This document shows, piece by piece, positions 39,414 to 48,483 of a stretch of DNA of 64,000 nt. This stretch comes from Paramesorhizobium salinisoli (GTDB taxonomy: Bacteria; Pseudomonadota; Alphaproteobacteria; Rhizobiales; Rhizobiaceae): positions 186,001-250,000 of the forward strand of contig NZ_QOZG01000003.1 of the NCBI RefSeq assembly GCF_003335045.1, in the 5' to 3' direction. A model generated the notes under the pieces. The model did no database searches. It was not told where the DNA came from and worked only from the letters and a program-made list of their open reading frames with translations. The number at the start of each line of letters is the position of its first letter. Within the stretch, counting starts at the first letter, position 1. The translations under genes were made by a program, and so were the position numbers.

Positions 39414-42212
39414 GTGTCAGATCAAACTCCACCGCCCGGTCCCCGCGATCCTACCGGTATTGAGCCGATTTCCATTGTCGAGGAGATGCAGAGCTCCTAT
39501 CTCGCTTATGCGATGAGCGTGATCGTGAGCCGCGCGCTTCCCGATGTGCGCGACGGCCTCAAGCCGGTTCACCGGCGTATCCTTCACGCCATGAACGAAA
39601 TGGGCCTCGCCTGGAACCGATCCTACCGTAAGTCCGCCGGTGTCGTCGGTGAAGTCATGGGTAAATTCCATCCCCATGGCGACGCCTCGATCTATGACGC
39701 GCTCGTGCGCATGGCGCAGGATTTCTCGCTGCGTGATCCGCTGGTCGACGGGCAGGGCAATTTCGGCTCCATCGATGGCGATCCGCCGGCGGCCATGCGT
39801 TACACCGAGTGCCGTCTTGAGAAGGTAACAGAGGCGCTGCTCGAGGATATCGACAAGGATACGGTCGATTTCCAGGAAAATTATGATGGGCGCGAGATGG
39901 AGCCGACGGTTCTGCCGGCCCGTTTCCCGAACCTTCTGGTCAACGGCTCGGGCGGTATCGCCGTCGGCATGGCGACGAACATCCCGCCGCATAATTTGCG
40001 CGAGATCATCGACGGCTGCATGGCGCTGATCGACAATCCGGCGATCGAGCTGCCTGAACTGATGGAGATCATCCCGGGTCCGGATTTCCCGACCGGCGGT
40101 ATCGTGCTCGGTCGCTCCGGCATCCATTCCGCCTATAGCACCGGGCGCGGCTCGGTCGTCATGCGTGGTCGCGTCAACATCGAACCCATGCGGGGCGATC
40201 GCGAGGCCATCGTCATCACTGAGGTCCCGTACCAGGTGAACAAGGCGACGATGATCGAAAAAATGGCCGAGTTGGTGCGCGACAAGCGCATCGAGGGCAT
40301 TTCCGATCTGCGCGATGAGTCCGACCGCGATGGCTACCGCGTCGTGATCGAGCTGAAGCGCGACGCGGTCGCCGATGTCGTGCTCAACCAGCTCTATCGC
40401 TTTACCCCGCTTCAAAGCTCGTTCGGCGTCAACATGGTGGCGCTGAATGGCGGCAAGCCGGAGCAGATGACGCTGCTCGACATGCTGCGCGCGTTCGTCT
40501 CCTTCCGCGAGGAAGTCGTCAGCCGCCGCACCAAGTTCCTGCTGCGCAAGGCGCGCGACAGGGCGCATGTCTTGGTCGGCCTGGCGATTGCCGTCGCTAA
40601 TATCGATGAGATCATCAACCTCATCCGCCATGCTCCCGATCCGGCGACGGCGCGCGAGCAGTTGATGGAGCGCCGCTGGCCGGCAATGGATGTGGCGCCC
40701 CTGATCGCCCTCATCGACGATCCGCGCCACAAGCTGAATGACGATAACACCTATTACCTCTCCGAGGAGCAGGCGCGCGCCATTCTCGATCTTCGCCTGC
40801 AGCGCCTGACGGCGCTCGGACGCGACGAAATCGCCGACGAATTGAACAAGATCGGCGAGGAAATTCGCGATTATCTCGATATTCTGGGATCGCGCATCCG
40901 GATCATGGATATCGTCAAGAATGAGCTCATAGCCATTCGTGACGAGTTCGGCACCCCGCGCCGCACCGAGCTTGCCGAGGGCGGGCCGGATATGGACGAC
41001 GAGGACCTGATCGCCCGTGAGGACATGGTCGTCACCGTCAGCCATGCGGGCTATATCAAGCGCGTGCCGCTTGCCACCTACCGCGCCCAGCGTCGCGGCG
41101 GCAAGGGCCGATCCGGCATGGCCACGCGGGAGGAGGATTTCGTCACCCGCCTGTTCGTGGCCAATACGCATGCGCCGGTCCTGTTCTTTTCCTCGCGCGG
41201 CATCGTCTACAAGGAAAAGGTCTGGCGCCTGCCCATTGGCACGCCGCAGTCGCGCGGCAAGGCGCTGATCAACATGCTGCCGCTCGAACAGGGTGAGCGC
41301 ATCACCACCATCATGCCATTGCCGGAGGATGAGGCGAGCTGGGCGGAACTCGACGTCATGTTCGCCACGACGCGCGGCACGGTGCGCCGAAACAAGCTCT
41401 CCGACTTCGTTCAGGTAAATCGCAACGGCAAGATCGCGATGAAGCTCGAGGAGGAGGGCGACGAGATCCTGTCCGTCGATACCTGCACCGTGCATGACGA
41501 CGTTCTGCTGACGGCGGCGGGCGGTCAGTGCATCCGCTTCCCCGTGACGGATGTGCGCGTGTTCGCCGGGCGCAATTCGATCGGTGTGCGCGGCATCAAT
41601 CTGGCCGAGGGCGATCGCATCATCTCCATGGCGATCCTGCGCCATGTGGATGCGCCTCCGGCCGAGCGCGCCGCCTACCTCAAGCGTTCCATCGCCGAGC
41701 GGCGCATGCAACTTGGGGAGGATGCCGAGGATATTACCGTGGTCGGCGAGGAAGTCGGCGCGGAAACCGAGCTGCGGGAGGAGCGCTATCAGGAGCTGAA
41801 GGCGCTCGAGCAGACTGTTCTCACCGTCAGCGAATATGGCTACGGCAAGCGATCATCCTCCTATGAGTTCCGCATTTCCGGCCGTGGCGGCAAGGGTATC
41901 CGGGCGACCGATACGTCGAAGACCGATGAGATCGGCAAGCTCATCGCTCTGTTCCCGGTCGAGCCGAAGGACCAGATCCTGCTGGTCTCGGATGGCGGGC
42001 AACTGATCCGCGTGCCTGTCGGCGGCATCCGCATTGCGGGCCGTTCGACCAAGGGCGTGACGATCTTCAACACTGCCGAGGGCGAGAAGGTCGTCTCCGT
42101 CGAACGCATCTCGGAATCCGAGACTGAAGAGGTCGAAGAAGAAAACGGAACGGATGGAAACGGGCAGGTGGGGGAAATCGCGCCCGCTCCCGATGGGCCC
42201 GTCGAAGAATAA
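39414..42212 (+). CDS. gyrA: DNA gyrase subunit A
   Basis: The 932-residue subunit cuts and rejoins DNA during supercoiling. The catalytic Tyr130 is in [10 protein letters not shown] (E. coli Tyr122), the GyrA box QRRGGKG starts the C-terminal pinwheel domain, and the tail is acidic. In the quinolone-resistance region, [10 protein letters not shown], the position equal to E. coli Ser83 is Ala91, while Asp87 is conserved as Asp95. The initiator is GTG, giving the usual start [13 protein letters not shown]-rich hairpin lies just behind the stop. Confidence 0.98.
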   Translation: MSDQTPPPGPRDPTGIEPISIVEEMQSSYLAYAMSVIVSRALPDVRDGLKPVHRRILHAMNEMGLAWNRSYRKSAGVVGEVMGKFHPHGDASIYDALVRMAQDFSLRDPLVDGQGNFGSIDGDPPAAMRYTECRLEKVTEALLEDIDKDTVDFQENYDGREMEPTVLPARFPNLLVNGSGGIAVGMATNIPPHNLREIIDGCMALIDNPAIELPELMEIIPGPDFPTGGIVLGRSGIHSAYSTGRGSVVMRGRVNIEPMRGDREAIVITEVPYQVNKATMIEKMAELVRDKRIEGISDLRDESDRDGYRVVIELKRDAVADVVLNQLYRFTPLQSSFGVNMVALNGGKPEQMTLLDMLRAFVSFREEVVSRRTKFLLRKARDRAHVLVGLAIAVANIDEIINLIRHAPDPATAREQLMERRWPAMDVAPLIALIDDPRHKLNDDNTYYLSEEQARAILDLRLQRLTALGRDEIADELNKIGEEIRDYLDILGSRIRIMDIVKNELIAIRDEFGTPRRTELAEGGPDMDDEDLIAREDMVVTVSHAGYIKRVPLATYRAQRRGGKGRSGMATREEDFVTRLFVANTHAPVLFFSSRGIVYKEKVWRLPIGTPQSRGKALINMLPLEQGERITTIMPLPEDEASWAELDVMFATTRGTVRRNKLSDFVQVNRNGKIAMKLEEEGDEILSVDTCTVHDDVLLTAAGGQCIRFPVTDVRVFAGRNSIGVRGINLAEGDRIISMAILRHVDAPPAERAAYLKRSIAERRMQLGEDAEDITVVGEEVGAETELREERYQELKALEQTVLTVSEYGYGKRSSSYEFRISGRGGKGIRATDTSKTDEIGKLIALFPVEPKDQILLVSDGGQLIRVPVGGIRIAGRSTKGVTIFNTAEGEKVVSVERISESETEEVEEENGTDGNGQVGEIAPAPDGPVEE

Positions 42213-42219
42213 AAAGAGA

Positions 42220-42241
42220 GGCGGCGCCACTACGCGCCGCC
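42220..42241 (+). terminator. Hairpin after gyrA
   Basis: GGCGGCGC pairs with GCGCCGCC around CACTAC, eight bases behind the gyrA stop. No T-run follows, so its strength as a terminator is uncertain. Confidence 0.6.
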
Positions 42242-42276
42242 CCACACTTTGGCTGGAGGGCCAAGGAAGCTCTTTG

Positions 42277-42423
42277 TTAGCGGTGCGTCAGGTTGCGCAC
42301 GCTGTGAAGATCGAAGACTGGTTCCGCAACCCTCTGCCGGGTGGCGTTTTCCTCTACCAGCAGGATGATTGCCGAAACGGTCATTGCGACCATCATGGAC
42401 AGCGCGAGAAGGAATATCATCAT
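42277..42423 (-). CDS. Small single-span membrane protein (48 aa)
   Basis: The frame encodes 48 residues with one strong hydrophobic helix at the N-terminus (MMIFLLALSMMVAMTVSAII) and a polar tail (VEENATRQRVAEPVFDLHSV). An AAAGGAACG ribosome site sits about eight bases before the ATG. It lies alone on the minus strand between gyrA and coaD. I do not recognise a family. The helix and ribosome site make it more than a chance frame, but expression is unproven. Confidence 0.45.
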   Translation of the reverse strand: MMIFLLALSMMVAMTVSAIILLVEENATRQRVAEPVFDLHSVRNLTHR

Positions 42424-42620
42424 CGGATCGTTCCTTTCCATTTCGCAGTAATTACGCCTGAGCACAAAAAAGGTTGCGTCAATATTCTCGCATACTGCCG
42501 GATATCCGCTGAATTCCTGCTGAACCTTCCGTTCACCTTGAGTTCATAAAAGCTATGCGGCCGCTTGCCGCCTCGGATTGCGGCATTGAAACCCTCCGAC
42601 AAACGCGTTACGGCAGACAC

Positions 42621-43115
42621 ATGACCATCGCTATCTATGCCGGATCCTTCGATCCCGTGACCAACGGCCATGTTGATGTCCTCAAGGGCGCGTTGCGTCT
42701 TGCGGATCAGATTGTCGTGGCTATCGGCGTTCATCCCGGCAAGCAGCCGCTTTTCTCGCTGGAAGAGCGCGTCGAACTGATCGGCAAGGTCGGCAAGGCG
42801 GTTTTCGGCGCCGATGCCAGGCGCATCAGCGTGGTGTCGTTCGACGGGCTCCTTATCGAGGCGGCAAGGGAGCATGGCGCATCGCTCCTGGTGCGCGGGC
42901 TGCGTGACGGAACGGATCTTGATTACGAGATGCAGATGGCGGGTATGAACGGGACCATGGCGTCTGAACTGCAGACCGTGTTCCTGCCTGCCGCCCCCGC
43001 CGTCCGTACCATTACCGCCACATTGGTCCGTCAGATCGCATCGATGGGCGGCGATATCAGCCCCTTTGTTCCGGCTGTCGTCGCCGAAGCGTTGAAATCC
43101 AAATTCAAATCCTGA
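42621..43115 (+). CDS. coaD: Phosphopantetheine adenylyltransferase
   Basis: The 164-residue enzyme transfers AMP to 4'-phosphopantetheine, the fourth step of coenzyme A synthesis. The nucleotidyltransferase motif is [16 protein letters not shown] with the (T/H)xGH-type [29 protein letters not shown] and [15 protein letters not shown] follow. The start matches the family, with a longer frame upstream unsupported. It begins a co-directional run with two cyclophilins, queA and tgt. Confidence 0.96.
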   Translation: MTIAIYAGSFDPVTNGHVDVLKGALRLADQIVVAIGVHPGKQPLFSLEERVELIGKVGKAVFGADARRISVVSFDGLLIEAAREHGASLLVRGLRDGTDLDYEMQMAGMNGTMASELQTVFLPAAPAVRTITATLVRQIASMGGDISPFVPAVVAEALKSKFKS

Positions 43116-43133
43116 CTTGTGGAGACAATTTCC

Positions 43134-43724
43134 ATGTCGATCTTCCCCAAAGCTTTTGCCGCTGCCGTTTTTCTCGCGTTTTCGCTGATGGCATCACTAT
43201 CCGCCCATGCGGCCGATCCGGAGAATACGCTGGTTCTAACGTTGAAGAACGGCGATGTGGTGATCGCGCTGCGTCCGGATCTGGCGCCCAAGCATGTCGC
43301 GCAGATCAAGACGCTGGTGCGCGAGGGCGCCTATGACCACGTTGCCTTCCACCGCGTCATCCCGGGGTTCATGGCGCAGACTGGCGACGTGCAATTCGGC
43401 AATTCCAAGAAGGGCTTCAATGCGGCGCGCGTTGGAACCGGTGGTTCGAACAAGCCCAATCTGCCCGCCGAATTCTCGAAGGAGCCCTTCGTCCGCGGCA
43501 CCGTCGGTATGGCCCGCTCCGCCAGTCCCGATTCCGCCAATTCGCAGTTCTTCATCATGTTCGGCGACGGCTCGTTCCTGAACGGCCAATATACAGTCGT
43601 CGGCCAGGTCACCAGCGGCATGGATGTCGTCGACAAGATCAAGAAGGGCGACGAGGCCAACAATGGCGCGGTCACGGATCCCGACGAGATCATCAAGGCC
43701 GTCATTCAGGCCGACAAGAAATAA
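43134..43724 (+). CDS. Periplasmic cyclophilin-type peptidyl-prolyl isomerase
   Basis: This 196-residue precursor carries a signal peptide of about 26 residues (FLAFSLMASLSAHA/ADPEN) before a cyclophilin domain. Active-site segments are FHRVIPGFMAQTGDVQFG, GMARSASPDSANSQFFIM and LNGQYTVVGQVTSGMDVV. It assists folding of proline-containing proteins in the periplasm. It lies 18 bp behind coaD and 50 bp before a cytoplasmic paralogue, a tandem pair typical of the group. Confidence 0.93.
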   Translation: MSIFPKAFAAAVFLAFSLMASLSAHAADPENTLVLTLKNGDVVIALRPDLAPKHVAQIKTLVREGAYDHVAFHRVIPGFMAQTGDVQFGNSKKGFNAARVGTGGSNKPNLPAEFSKEPFVRGTVGMARSASPDSANSQFFIMFGDGSFLNGQYTVVGQVTSGMDVVDKIKKGDEANNGAVTDPDEIIKAVIQADKK

Positions 43725-43774
43725 ACCTGCAATACCGCAAACGACCCCAATAATGATACGAAAGGAGGCCCGAG

Positions 43775-44281
43775 ATGGCTTACAAAGACCCGGAAAACAC
43801 GCTCGTCCTGGAAACCACCAAGGGCAAGGTCGTCATCGAACTTTATCCTGATCTCGCTCCCGGCCACGTCTCCCGCATCAAGGAACTGGCCCGCGAGAAC
43901 GCCTATGACGGTGTCGTCTTCCACCGCGTTATCGACGGCTTCATGGCGCAGACCGGCGACGTGAAATTTGGCAAGACCGGTGGCACGGATTTCAACCCGG
44001 GCCGCGCCGGCATGGGCGGCTCCGAGAAGCCCGATCTCAAGGCTGAGTTCTCCAATGTGAACCACAAGCGCGGCACCTGCTCGATGGCGCGCAGCCAGAG
44101 CCCGAATTCGGCGAATTCACAGTTCTTCATCTGCCTCGCCGATGCGCCGTGGCTTGATCGGCAATATTCAGTCTGGGGCCAGGTGATCGAAGGCATGGAT
44201 AATGTCGATGGCATCAAGAAGGGCGAGCCGGTGGCAGACCCTGATTCGATCGTATCAGCACGCATCGCAGCTGACATCTGA
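43775..44281 (+). CDS. ppiB: Cytoplasmic cyclophilin-type peptidyl-prolyl isomerase
   Basis: This 168-residue cyclophilin without signal peptide has the full active-site set: VVFHRVIDGFMAQTGDVKFG, CSMARSQSPNSANSQFFICL and WLDRQYSVWGQVIEGMDNV. A very strong ribosome site, AAAGGAGG, precedes the ATG. It shares the DPENTLVL opening with the preceding periplasmic copy, supporting origin by tandem duplication. queA follows 17 bp later. Confidence 0.95.
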   Translation: MAYKDPENTLVLETTKGKVVIELYPDLAPGHVSRIKELARENAYDGVVFHRVIDGFMAQTGDVKFGKTGGTDFNPGRAGMGGSEKPDLKAEFSNVNHKRGTCSMARSQSPNSANSQFFICLADAPWLDRQYSVWGQVIEGMDNVDGIKKGEPVADPDSIVSARIAADI

Positions 44282-44298
44282 AATCTCATATCTGATCC

Positions 44299-45396
44299 AT
44301 GCGCGTTGATCTTTTCGATTTCGATCTACCGGAAGAGCTCATCGCGCTTCGACCGATGGAGCCGCGCGATCAAGCGCGGCTCCTGATCGTCCAGCCAGGT
44401 TCGCCATTCCAGGACCGGCGCGTCGATGCCCTGCCCACTATGCTGAGGCCGGGTGATGCGCTTGTCTTCAACAACACCAAGGTTATTCCGGCGCAGCTCG
44501 AAGGTATCCGCGAGCGCGAAGGCGTCACCGCACATATCAGCGCCACCTTGCATATGCGCGTGGGGCCGGACCGCTGGAAGGCATTTCTGCGACCGGGAAA
44601 ACGCGTCAAGGAGGGCGAGCGCATCCGCTTTGGCCATGAGGGTTCAAGCTGCTTCCTGGGCACGCTCGATGCCACGGTGATCGAGAAGGGAGACGCCGGC
44701 GAAGCGCTGCTGGTCTTCGATCTCAGCGGAACCGTACTCGATGAGGCCATTGCTGCGGTAGGGCATATTCCGCTACCGCCCTATATCGCCTCCAAGCGCC
44801 CCGAGGATCAGCGCGACAGGACGGATTATCAGACCGTCTATGCCAGCGAGGAGGGGGCGGTGGCGGCGCCCACGGCCGGCCTGCATTTCACACCGCAATT
44901 GCTCGAAAGACTGAAACAAGAGGGAGTCGAGGAGCATTTCGTCACGCTTCACGTAGGTGCGGGGACATTCCTGCCGGTGAAGGCCGATGATACGAGCGAG
45001 CATAAGATGCACGCCGAAATCGGTCATGTCTCACAAGCAACGGCTGACGCGCTCAATCGCGTGCGGGCCAATGGCGGACGCATCGTCTGCGTCGGCACGA
45101 CATCGCTGCGTCTTCTGGAAAGCGCTGCCGATGAGGACGGCACGATCCGGCCCTGGTCCGGCGCAACCGATATCTTCATCACGCCCGGCTATCGCTTCCG
45201 CGCCGTGGACATGCTGATGACCAATTTCCATCTCCCCCGCTCGACGCTGTTCATGCTCGTCTCGGCCTTCAGCGGCATGGATACCATGCGACAAGCTTAT
45301 GAGCACGCGATCCGCGAAGGCTACCGCTTCTATTCCTATGGCGACGCAAGTCTTCTGGAGCGGCGCATCGAGAGCAATTCCAGGGAAAGTGCGTAG
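44299..45396 (+). CDS. queA: S-adenosylmethionine:tRNA ribosyltransferase-isomerase
   Basis: The 365-residue enzyme adds the epoxycyclopentane ring from SAM to preQ1 at tRNA position 34, the step after Tgt in queuosine synthesis. Family segments are [63 protein letters not shown] and [19 protein letters not shown]. Length is normal. Linkage to tgt supports the pathway assignment. Confidence 0.97.
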   Translation: MRVDLFDFDLPEELIALRPMEPRDQARLLIVQPGSPFQDRRVDALPTMLRPGDALVFNNTKVIPAQLEGIREREGVTAHISATLHMRVGPDRWKAFLRPGKRVKEGERIRFGHEGSSCFLGTLDATVIEKGDAGEALLVFDLSGTVLDEAIAAVGHIPLPPYIASKRPEDQRDRTDYQTVYASEEGAVAAPTAGLHFTPQLLERLKQEGVEEHFVTLHVGAGTFLPVKADDTSEHKMHAEIGHVSQATADALNRVRANGGRIVCVGTTSLRLLESAADEDGTIRPWSGATDIFITPGYRFRAVDMLMTNFHLPRSTLFMLVSAFSGMDTMRQAYEHAIREGYRFYSYGDASLLERRIESNSRESA

Positions 45397-45438
45397 CGGT
45401 TCGACATCAGGTGATTTCACCTGACGGCAAAATGCTGT

Positions 45439-46587
45439 ATGGCGAGCGCCATCATGATCAGCAAAACCTTCCAATTCAAAGTTCTTGCAACTGACGGCAA
45501 AGCCCGGCGCGGCGAAATCACCATGCCGCGCGGCACAGTCCGGACCCCCGCCTTCATGCCCGTCGGGACCGGCGGCACCGTCAAGGCCATGTATATGGAC
45601 CAGGTGCGCGACCTCGGCTCCGACATCATCCTCGGCAACACCTATCACCTGATGCTGCGGCCAGGGGCGGAGCGCGTTGCGCGACTTGGCGGGCTGCATG
45701 ATTTCGCCCGCTGGCCCGGCCCGATCCTCACCGATTCCGGCGGATTCCAGGTCATGTCTCTGGCGCAATTGCGCAAGCTCAACGAAAACGGCGTGACGTT
45801 CCGCTCGCATATCGACGGGCGCGCCTATGAGATGACCCCTGAGCGCTCCATCGAAATCCAGGGACTTCTCGATTCCGATATCCAGATGCAGCTCGACGAA
45901 TGCGTGGCCCTGCCGGCGCAGGAACGCGAGATGGAAAGGGCAATGGAGCTTTCGCTGCGCTGGGCGGAGCGCTGCAGGACAGCCTTCGGTGAGCAGCCGG
46001 GGAAGGCGATGTTCGGTATCGTGCAGGGCGGCGACAATGCACGCCTGCGCACGCATTCGGCCGAGGCGCTGAAGGCGATGGACCTCAAGGGCTATTCGAT
46101 CGGCGGCCTGGCGGTGGGCGAACCGCAGAATGTCATGCTGGAGATGCTGGATGTGGTCTGCCCGGTTCTTCCCGCTGAAAAGCCGCGCTATCTCATGGGC
46201 GTCGGCACGCCGGACGACATCTTGAAGTCGGTGGCGCGTGGCGTAGACATGTTCGATTGCGTCATGCCGACCCGCGCCGGCCGCCATGGCCTTGCCTTTA
46301 CCCGCCATGGCAAGATCAATTTGCGCAATGCGCGGCACGCCGAAGATCCCCGACCGCTGGACGAGGAATCGAATTGTCCCGCTGCGCGCGATTATAGTCG
46401 CGCCTATCTGCACCATCTGGTGAAGTCGGGGGAGTTCCTGGGCGCCATGCTGCTTACCTGGAATAATCTCGCCTATTACCAAAGCCTGATGCAGGGATGC
46501 CGTGACGCCATCGAGGCGGGAGAATTCGAGAATTTTGCCGGCGCGACCCAGGAGCGGTGGGTGAGGGGCGATCTCCCCGCCCTCTGA
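45439..46587 (+). CDS. tgt: Queuine tRNA-ribosyltransferase lacking most zinc ligands
   Basis: The 382-residue enzyme exchanges guanine-34 of tRNA for preQ1. The catalytic aspartates are in [13 protein letters not shown] and [15 protein letters not shown], and the substrate loop is IGGLAVGEP. The structural zinc site of bacterial Tgt (CxCxxC plus a His 26 residues on) reads Ser311-Asn-Cys313-Pro-Ala-Ala316 with Asn342, so three of four ligands are missing. Other core motifs are intact, so it is probably active without this zinc. Two close ATG codons (five residues apart) are possible starts. It ends the coaD-tgt run. Confidence 0.95.
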   Translation: MASAIMISKTFQFKVLATDGKARRGEITMPRGTVRTPAFMPVGTGGTVKAMYMDQVRDLGSDIILGNTYHLMLRPGAERVARLGGLHDFARWPGPILTDSGGFQVMSLAQLRKLNENGVTFRSHIDGRAYEMTPERSIEIQGLLDSDIQMQLDECVALPAQEREMERAMELSLRWAERCRTAFGEQPGKAMFGIVQGGDNARLRTHSAEALKAMDLKGYSIGGLAVGEPQNVMLEMLDVVCPVLPAEKPRYLMGVGTPDDILKSVARGVDMFDCVMPTRAGRHGLAFTRHGKINLRNARHAEDPRPLDEESNCPAARDYSRAYLHHLVKSGEFLGAMLLTWNNLAYYQSLMQGCRDAIEAGEFENFAGATQERWVRGDLPAL

Positions 46588-46668
46588 TGAGCCTCGTTTT
46601 TCCATTGGATTTGGACAGTCTGCCACTGCGCTGACGACCGCTCCCGAACGTGTCGCAAGCGCCTATGC

Positions 46669-46676
46669 AATCGATT
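46669..46676. promoter_or_regulatory. Operator 1 of the LacI-type regulator
   Basis: The perfect palindrome AATCGATT, in the wider near-palindrome TGCAATCGATTACA, lies 35 bases before the start codon. Its centre is exactly 21 bp (two helical turns) from that of a second identical core. This is the form expected of LacI-family operators. Confidence 0.65.
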
Positions 46677-46689
46677 ACATTTACGCTAC

Positions 46690-46697
46690 AATCGATT
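46690..46697. promoter_or_regulatory. Operator 2 of the LacI-type regulator
   Basis: A second AATCGATT core lies 14 bases before the ATG, overlapping the leader and likely promoter. Binding here would block the regulator's own expression. Autoregulation is inferred from position and symmetry. Confidence 0.65.
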
Positions 46698-46711
46698 TCA
46701 TAAGGTGGTAT

Positions 46712-47740
46712 ATGAGGAACATGACGGACAGGGCCAAGATCAAGGATATCGCCCGGCGGGCGGGCGTTTCGACCGCAACGGTTTCCCGCGCGCTGAGCGA
46801 TTCGAGCTTGGTGGCCGAGGCGACGCGCGAGCGCATCCGCGATGCGGCGAGGACACTGGATTACCGGCCCAATGTGGCAGCCCGCAATTTGCGGATGCAA
46901 CGGTCGATGTCGGTGCTGCTCGTTGTCCGTGATGTTTGCAATCCTTTCTACCTCGATATTTTCAAGGGCGTGGAAGCGGCGGCGAGGGCAGCCGGTTATT
47001 CCGTGTTGATGGGCAATACGGAGAACGACCCCGACCGGGCGCGCGAATATTTCGATATGCTGCGCGACGGGCATGCGGACGGTATGATCCTCATGACGGG
47101 AATGCTGCCGCAGGATTACGAGCAGATTTTGGGCGGGTCGAAGGCTAGGCCGATCGTCGTGGCGCTCGAACTCATCGAGAGCAGCGACTTGCCGAATGTC
47201 CATATCGACAATCGCGCTGCGGCTTACAGGGCCGTCAAGCACCTGATCGATCTCGGGCATCAGCGCATCGCGCATATTTCCGGCCCCATGCCGGAATTTA
47301 TGAGTTCGCGGCGGCGCGAAGGCTATCTCGCGGCGATGGCGGATGCAGGCCTGCCTGTTCCCGCCGCCTATGACCTGACCGGTGACTATAGCTTGCGGAC
47401 GGGGCGGGAACTCTGCCGTCAGCTCTTTTCATACAGGGATAGACCAACCGCGCTCTTCCTGGCCAATGACGAAATGGCCTTCGGTGCGATCAACGAACTG
47501 CGTCAGCTGGGGTTCACGGTTCCCGACGATGTATCGGTCGTCGGCTTCGACGATATTTTCCTGAGCGAAGCTTTTTATCCGCCACTGACGACCGTCAGCC
47601 AGCCGCGCGAGGAAATCGGCCGCAGGGCGATGGAGATGCTGCTCGCCCTTTTGGGCGGCAATGATGCCGCGCCGTCATCGGTTGAACTGCCGACATGTCT
47701 GAAGGTCCGGGCCTCTACCGGACCGGTACCCGGCAGATGA
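46712..47740 (+). CDS. LacI-family transcriptional regulator
   Basis: This 342-residue protein has an N-terminal helix-turn-helix (KIKDIARRAGVSTATVSRAL) with the LacI hinge helix (YRPNVAARNLRM) and a periplasmic-binding-protein-like sensor domain (SVLLVVRDVCNPFYLDIFKG; LANDEMAFGAINELRQLGF; DVSVVGFDDIFLSEAFYPPL). Such proteins usually respond to sugars, but no transport or sugar gene is adjacent, so the regulon lies elsewhere. Two AATCGATT operators precede it. It is convergent with the TetR gene, 14 bp away. A second ATG three codons in is possible. Confidence 0.93.
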   Translation: MRNMTDRAKIKDIARRAGVSTATVSRALSDSSLVAEATRERIRDAARTLDYRPNVAARNLRMQRSMSVLLVVRDVCNPFYLDIFKGVEAAARAAGYSVLMGNTENDPDRAREYFDMLRDGHADGMILMTGMLPQDYEQILGGSKARPIVVALELIESSDLPNVHIDNRAAAYRAVKHLIDLGHQRIAHISGPMPEFMSSRRREGYLAAMADAGLPVPAAYDLTGDYSLRTGRELCRQLFSYRDRPTALFLANDEMAFGAINELRQLGFTVPDDVSVVGFDDIFLSEAFYPPLTTVSQPREEIGRRAMEMLLALLGGNDAAPSSVELPTCLKVRASTGPVPGR

Positions 47741-47754
47741 TAACGAAAAATGGA

Positions 47755-48327
47755 TCAGCGACGCGTGCTCTTGCCATCGGGATCGTTCCCCCGCAGCAGT
47801 GTCGACAGACGGGTCATGATGAGATCGCGTTCTGCGTCGGTCAGGATATCGCAGTCGAGAAGCTGCATGCTGCGCATGCCCTCGATCGCCAGGAAAGTAA
47901 CGAGTGCGGAAGCGTTGTCCTCGGATCTCGCCTGCATTCTGTCGAGCAACTGCCTGTTGTAACGGCGGATCGGGCGGATGAATTCAGGATTTTCGGCAAT
48001 GGCAGCGAGGACACCTGATGGCGGCGGGTCTTTGTGAATGCTCTCGTTTCGGAAAACCTGGAGGAAGGCCTCGGCGATACCGTTGGGCGCGTCTTTCCGG
48101 CCTTCTTCTTCCGCGCGCAAGGCTTTGTCATGATCCTTGAGATGTTCCTCGACAACCGCTTCGAGAAGCTTAGCCTTTGTGGGAAAGCTATAGAGCAGCC
48201 CGCCTTTCGAAAGACCGGCTCGGGCGGCAACGGCATCGAGCGAGAGATGAGCGGGCCCTATTTCCTTTGCGAGTTCGGTGGCGGCCAGCAGGATTCTTTC
48301 ACGCGACGACAGTTTTTTCCCGTGCAT
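47755..48327 (-). CDS. TetR-family regulator of the adjacent efflux operon
   Basis: The 190-residue protein has the TetR DNA-binding region (RERILLAATELAKEIGPAHL, then SLDAVAARAGLSKGGLLYSF) and a C-terminal ligand domain with the TetR_C_37-like stretch FLAIEGMRSMQLLDCDIL. It diverges from the RND efflux pair across a perfect 16-bp palindrome, the usual layout for a local repressor of a pump. Effector unknown. Confidence 0.92.
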   Translation of the reverse strand: MHGKKLSSRERILLAATELAKEIGPAHLSLDAVAARAGLSKGGLLYSFPTKAKLLEAVVEEHLKDHDKALRAEEEGRKDAPNGIAEAFLQVFRNESIHKDPPPSGVLAAIAENPEFIRPIRRYNRQLLDRMQARSEDNASALVTFLAIEGMRSMQLLDCDILTDAERDLIMTRLSTLLRGNDPDGKSTRR

Positions 48328-48352
48328 CTAAGGCTTTCATGGCAAGAGTGAG

Positions 48353-48380
48353 TTGACAATACCGTCCGGACGGTACAGTA
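48353..48380. promoter_or_regulatory. Promoter with TetR-type palindromic operator
   Basis: TACCGTCCGGACGGTA at 48360-48375 is a perfect 16-bp palindrome. It begins two bases behind a consensus -35 hexamer TTGACA (48353-48358) reading toward the efflux genes, with candidate -10 elements TACAGT or AGTAAT overlapping or just after it. It lies 33 bases before the tetR start codon, so one site could repress both divergent units. Confidence 0.75.
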
Positions 48381-48483
48381 ATTTCCGCGTGGTATTCAAG
48401 TCAAATCGATGATTTCGCTATGACGCTGATCGCGCGGCAGGCATTTCGTCTAACCTCTAAGCCTCTGCTGGAGCCTCTCACCG

